NCBI GenBank assembly: GCA_017848075.1
Contig: JAGALG010000118.1
Location: forward strand, 1-8,884
Source: Oscillospiraceae bacterium
GTDB taxonomy: Bacteria > Bacillota > Clostridia > Oscillospirales > Ruminococcaceae
DNA length: 8,884 bases
Direction of reading: 5' to 3'
Position 1 is the stretch's first letter; every line of letters begins with the position of its first letter. The translations under genes and the position numbers were made by a program. Of this stretch, positions 6,181 to 8,884 are shown in pieces. The notes beneath the pieces were generated by a model, which ran no database searches, was not told the DNA's origin, and saw only the letters and a program-made list of their open reading frames with translations.

Positions 6181-6858
6181 TCATCGGATATCTCTGTAAC
6201 GGCGGGAGATCTCTTCGATATCCACACCGGCACGATACAAACAGCGCAGCCAAAACATCTGCCACATCGTCCATAGAGGGAAACGCCCTTGATAGCGGCG
6301 CCCCGAGGTGATGATCTGGCCCGGAAGCACAGTCAGAGGAACTTTCTGCTGTTTCATCTGACGGGACAGCTCATAATCCTCCATAATGGGCAGATCCGGA
6401 AAACCACCCCGCTGCAAAAACAGACGGCGTTCCAGCCAAATGCCCTGATCGCCAAAGGCAATATGGCTTCTCTTTGCCCGACGGTTGGATAAGTAGGTGT
6501 TGCAGCCCATGAAGGGGCCCTTATAGTCGAAACCAATATGGAAGCAGCCGAAGACAGCTCCCTGCTCTGCCGCTGTCTGAATTTGCTCATAAGCGGCCTT
6601 GGGCAACTGACTGTCACAGTGGACAAACCAAAGAATCTCACCGCTTGCCTGCTGTGCTGCTGTATTCATCTGTTTGGCTCGCCCTTTTGGGCAGGAAATG
6701 ACTTGATAACGCGTCCCGATCCGTTCCACAGTATCGTCGGTACAACCGCCGTCGGCAAAAAGGATTTCCCAGTCTCCGGGCAATTCCTCCAGCTGAGCGA
6801 GGCAGGCCGCGATTTTTTTACTTTCATTGTAAATAGGGATGATCATGGAAATTTTCAT
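6181..6858 (-). CDS. Family 2 glycosyltransferase, 'rSAM/selenodomain-associated transferase 2' (TIGR04283-like)
   Basis: This 225-residue protein is a compact GT-A fold glycosyltransferase. It has the nucleotide-binding start SMIIPIYNE (4-12), ADGGCTDDT (35-43), the GRAKQMN helix (59-65) typical of this subfamily, a metal-binding DxD-like VHCDSQLP (79-86), FGDQGIW (135-141) and the catalytic-loop IMEDYELS (158-165). A C-terminal helix rich in W, F and R could touch the membrane. Known members are named from co-occurrence with radical SAM/selenodomain proteins; donor and acceptor are not established. The ATG at 6858 has AGGAGAG just upstream and follows the kinase stop by 10 bases, as the last gene of the - strand operon. 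Assignment to the glycosyltransferase superfamily is firm; the subfamily is from remembered motif pattern. Confidence 0.85.
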   Translation of the reverse strand: MKISMIIPIYNESKKIAACLAQLEELPGDWEILFADGGCTDDTVERIGTRYQVISCPKGRAKQMNTAAQQASGEILWFVHCDSQLPKAAYEQIQTAAEQGAVFGCFHIGFDYKGPFMGCNTYLSNRRAKRSHIAFGDQGIWLERRLFLQRGGFPDLPIMEDYELSRQMKQQKVPLTVLPGQIITSGRRYQGRFPLWTMWQMFWLRCLYRAGVDIEEISRRYRDIR

Positions 6859-6868
6859 ACGATCTCTC

Positions 6869-7888
6869 CTACTTTAAAAAATTCTTTCGGACATAGTTGT
6901 TCAGCAGGTTCCGCAAAAAATCTTCGTTGATGTAATCTTTGATTTTTGCAAAGGTATCCGCATTGCTCAGGGGACGATCCGGCTGAGAGTATTCCCTCAA
7001 TGCCATCGCACACCAAGTGACACCACGGAGGCAGGTGACGGTAAAGAATAGTGGCAGTCGTTCCGTCAGAGACGAGCAGTCCATGCGTCCGGCAAGAGCT
7101 TTTTCATATTGAAGCACAAAGTCCTTGATTTCCTCCGGTGTCAGAATCACATCGGTTTTCCAGAAGGTCGTCGTCGGAACCAAAAAATGTCCCAAATCCT
7201 GTGCCGCCTCGGATAACAGAGGTTTTTCCCAGTCGATCAGATAGCTTTTTCCTCTTTCATTGATAAGGAAGTTGCCGGAATTGACCTCCGTATTGACGAT
7301 ACATTTGGGAGCAGAGCTTGGCTCCGTCAAAGGCAGCCGACTGATTTCCCAAATCAACTCCTCCAGCAGGTGAACAATGGTTTTATCTGCCTGATCCCAG
7401 TCAAAGTAATGCTGCACCATTTCCATGCAATCATCGTAAATGGCCTTTGCCGGATAATCCGGCTGAATCAGCTGGCATTGTTTCGTTACTGCCGTGCTAT
7501 GGATATCGGCAAAGATCCCTGCTGCCTTCTGCATATCCGTACGATAATTCAGCGGACGGCCGGGCAGCCATTCCATCACCAAAGTACCGTAAGGGAGAAT
7601 GGCCTTGGAGCCATCACAAAACAGAGCTTTCGGTGTGCGGCCGCTGGCTTCCAGAGTTTTCAGGGCAGAAAATTCGTATTCGATTTGTTTATCCAAGTGC
7701 ATCTGGCTACCGGCATTGATCCGCAATACCAGTTTCTGCTGTGTTTTGGGGTGGATAAAGGTAAAGTTCTGATTATATTCGCCCTGTCCCAGCAGAGAAA
7801 ATTTCAATTCTGTGCCGGAAGACAGGTCCAGTTTGTGTAAAAAGTCTGTGCTGTGAACATAGTCACGAAACGCATTACTATGGATCAA
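6869..7888 (-). CDS. APH/choline-kinase-fold phosphotransferase with altered catalytic loop
   Basis: This 339-residue cytoplasmic protein has the aminoglycoside phosphotransferase/choline kinase fold: glycine-rich loop LLGQGEYNQNF (32-42), VLRIN (54-58) where the ATP-contacting basic residue falls, hinge VMEWLPGRPLN (104-114), catalytic loop NTEVNSGNFL (199-208) and metal-binding LIDWEKP (217-223). In most relatives the loop reads HxDxxxxN; here His is Asn199 and the catalytic Asp is Glu201, while Asn206 and Asp219 are kept. The start is TTG at 7888, overlapping the upstream TGA by four bases (TTGA), with AGAGGGTG at 7896-7903 on this strand; no ATG lies nearby. Its position between a nucleotidyltransferase-like and a glycosyltransferase gene suggests a sugar or small-alcohol substrate rather than drug resistance. 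The substrate is unknown. Confidence 0.82.
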   Translation of the reverse strand: MIHSNAFRDYVHSTDFLHKLDLSSGTELKFSLLGQGEYNQNFTFIHPKTQQKLVLRINAGSQMHLDKQIEYEFSALKTLEASGRTPKALFCDGSKAILPYGTLVMEWLPGRPLNYRTDMQKAAGIFADIHSTAVTKQCQLIQPDYPAKAIYDDCMEMVQHYFDWDQADKTIVHLLEELIWEISRLPLTEPSSAPKCIVNTEVNSGNFLINERGKSYLIDWEKPLLSEAAQDLGHFLVPTTTFWKTDVILTPEEIKDFVLQYEKALAGRMDCSSLTERLPLFFTVTCLRGVTWCAMALREYSQPDRPLSNADTFAKIKDYINEDFLRNLLNNYVRKNFLK

Positions 7889-8547
7889 AGGGTGACACCC
7901 TCTTTCTGTATTTCTTCAAGGAAGCAGGCGGTATGACTGCCGTTACCGGCAATCTGCTGCCAAAGCTGCCGCAGATCCTCCGGTGTATCCACATCATCAC
8001 AGGCTTCTGCCGCAGCAACGGAATAGCCGGCATTTTGAGCCGCAGCCAATGTATTTTCCCAAACACTGGAGCCGCCATAACTCTGCTTCTCAAACACTTC
8101 GGGACACAGCCGTTTCATTCCGACCAGATAGTAGCCTCCGTCGGAGGTCGGGCCAAATGTCACATCTGCCTGTTCCAAAGCGGCAAAACCACTTTCCAAA
8201 TGGGCCGCCGTCAGCAGCGGAAGATCGCTGCCGGTCAGGATACAGGAATCATAAGCAAGATCCAGTACGCTTGCAATGGCATTCTTCATACGGGCCCCCA
8301 GATCTTCTCCTTCCTGCGGAAAGAAAGAAGTTGCCATAGGGAAAAGCTCCTGTAGCTCCTGCCAATGGGGGTCCGGAGTATAGGCTACAAACAAATCCGC
8401 ATCGAAGCCCCGATATAAAATAGACAAATCCTTCAGGAAAGCTCGATGCAGTTGGGCACAGTGCTCCCCACTTAAAAGCGGCAGAAGCCTTGTCTTGGTT
8501 TGTCCGGGCTTTGGCACCCGGGTAAAACAAATGACAGCTCGTTTCAT
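7885..8547 (-). CDS. CofC/DUF2064-like nucleotidyltransferase, 'rSAM/selenodomain-associated transferase 1' (TIGR04282-like)
   Basis: This 220-residue protein has a GT-A/nucleotidyltransferase fold of the DUF2064 type. The N-terminal signature is FTRVPKPGQTKTRL (8-21), equivalent to the nucleotide-binding loop. ILTGSDLPLL (103-112, Asp108) and GPTSDGGYYLVGM (132-144, Asp136) supply likely metal and nucleotide contacts, and DVDTPEDLRQLW (185-196) is the usual C-terminal motif. Relatives such as CofC and MobA-like enzymes activate a phosphorylated compound with a nucleotide; the real substrate of this subfamily is not known. The ATG at 8547 has AGGTGA upstream that overlaps the stop of the preceding gene. 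Its own stop overlaps the kinase start. The subfamily often occurs with the TIGR04283 glycosyltransferase, and both are present in this operon, which strengthens both calls. Confidence 0.85.
   Translation of the reverse strand: MKRAVICFTRVPKPGQTKTRLLPLLSGEHCAQLHRAFLKDLSILYRGFDADLFVAYTPDPHWQELQELFPMATSFFPQEGEDLGARMKNAIASVLDLAYDSCILTGSDLPLLTAAHLESGFAALEQADVTFGPTSDGGYYLVGMKRLCPEVFEKQSYGGSSVWENTLAAAQNAGYSVAAAEACDDVDTPEDLRQLWQQIAGNGSHTACFLEEIQKEGVTL
7896..7903 (-). promoter_or_regulatory. Ribosome binding site deciding the TTG start of the kinase gene
   Basis: AGAGGGTG on the - strand lies 7 bases before the TTG at 7888. It partly overlaps a small palindrome, GGGTGTCACCC (7890-7900), inside the end of the upstream gene. 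It supports coupled initiation at a non-ATG codon. Confidence 0.6.
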
Positions 8548-8555
8548 GCTTTCAC

Positions 8556-8884
8556 CTATTCTTTCACTGCAAAGTCCAGCGCCAGCCAGCTTTCATACAG
8601 ATTCTGACGGAAGGCTGCGGCATCTTTGGCCTGAGGCAGGTTCAAAAGCGTTGTTCCCTGTTCACATGGCATCAAAGAACCATCCTGCAAATGCTCTTCC
8701 GAAATATCGCAGGCAGTCCAGTGATCCTCAAACAATTCCGGATACAGCAGGTATGCTGCAGCCACCGCATCCCAGCAATAGGAGCCTTCTTCCCCATAAA
8801 CTGCTTTTCGGTTATCAAAGCGATAGCCGCACTTTCTCGCCACATAGGCGCTGATTGGCCGTGTTTCCACTTCCATTTTTGCCA
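8556..8884 (-). CDS. Nucleoside hydrolase-like protein, C-terminal part (5' truncated by window)
   Basis: The frame is open to the window edge, so the true start lies beyond base 8884; the Met codon at 8874-8876 is probably internal. About 109 residues are seen. The best recognisable segment is GSYCWDAVAAAYLLYPELFE, which resembles the C-terminal WDPLAAAYLLDPELF-type motif of inosine-uridine-preferring nucleoside hydrolases, where the conserved Asp helps bind calcium and ribose. A strand, a glycine-bearing loop (DGSLMPCEQGTTLLN) and a final helix (DAAAFRQNLYESW) follow, as in that family's C-terminus. Such enzymes split the N-glycosidic bond of nucleosides. The stop is 8 bases from the next start, so it is first of the visible operon genes. 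Without the N-terminal DxDxxxDD calcium site the call remains tentative. Confidence 0.55.
   Translation of the reverse strand, partial: AKMEVETRPISAYVARKCGYRFDNRKAVYGEEGSYCWDAVAAAYLLYPELFEDHWTACDISEEHLQDGSLMPCEQGTTLLNLPQAKDAAAFRQNLYESWLALDFAVKE

Noticed and set aside
6869..7888. Aminoglycoside resistance gene
   Set aside because: The APH fold is shared by many metabolic kinases; the catalytic loop is altered and the neighbours are sugar/nucleotide enzymes, with no mobile element nearby.

Overview
The window (about 50% G+C) looks like chromosome from a strictly anaerobic Bacillota bacterium, Clostridia or possibly Negativicutes. The signs are a pyruvate phosphate dikinase tail, a clostridial-type PiT/DUF47 phosphate pair, an oxygen-sensitive 2-hydroxyacyl-CoA dehydratase-like reductase with its ATP-driven activator, and strong Shine-Dalgarno sites. 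No mobile element, CRISPR array, tRNA or rRNA was seen. No gene-free stretch exceeds about 205 bases.

Layout. (1) 1-447, + strand: 3' end of ppdK, closed by a hairpin terminator. (2) 652-2353, +: a two-gene phosphate operon (PiT permease, then a DUF47/PhoU-like partner), with a near-consensus promoter in front and a terminator behind. (3) 2610-6125, +: a four-gene operon encoding a double-cubane-cluster-type reductase, a DUF3343 putative Se/S carrier, an acyl-CoA dehydratase activase (BadF/HgdC ATPase) and a class V cysteine desulfurase-family enzyme. The genes are coupled by a 1-base gap and an ATGA overlap, and a perfect 13-bp hairpin sits between genes 2 and 3. (4) A 55-base convergent gap holds a hairpin that can terminate both strands. 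(5) 8884-6181, - strand: four tightly packed genes encoding the end of a nucleoside-hydrolase-like protein, an 'rSAM/selenodomain-associated transferase 1' (TIGR04282-like), an APH-fold kinase with an altered catalytic loop, and an 'rSAM/selenodomain-associated transferase 2' (TIGR04283-like glycosyltransferase).

How the genes may work together. In region 3 the activase would use ATP hydrolysis to push a low-potential electron into the double-cubane protein. The desulfurase and small carrier could supply sulfur (or selenium) for cluster assembly, or handle a chalcogen-containing substrate. In region 5 the order hydrolase, nucleotidyltransferase-like, kinase, glycosyltransferase suggests a route in which a nucleoside is stripped of its base, the sugar is phosphorylated and activated, and a glycosyl group is transferred. 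Both operons contain families that comparative genomics has linked to selenium or radical-SAM/selenodomain contexts, yet no selD, selenoprotein or radical SAM gene lies inside the window. The two pathway proposals are inference; the family assignments come from motif recognition by eye.
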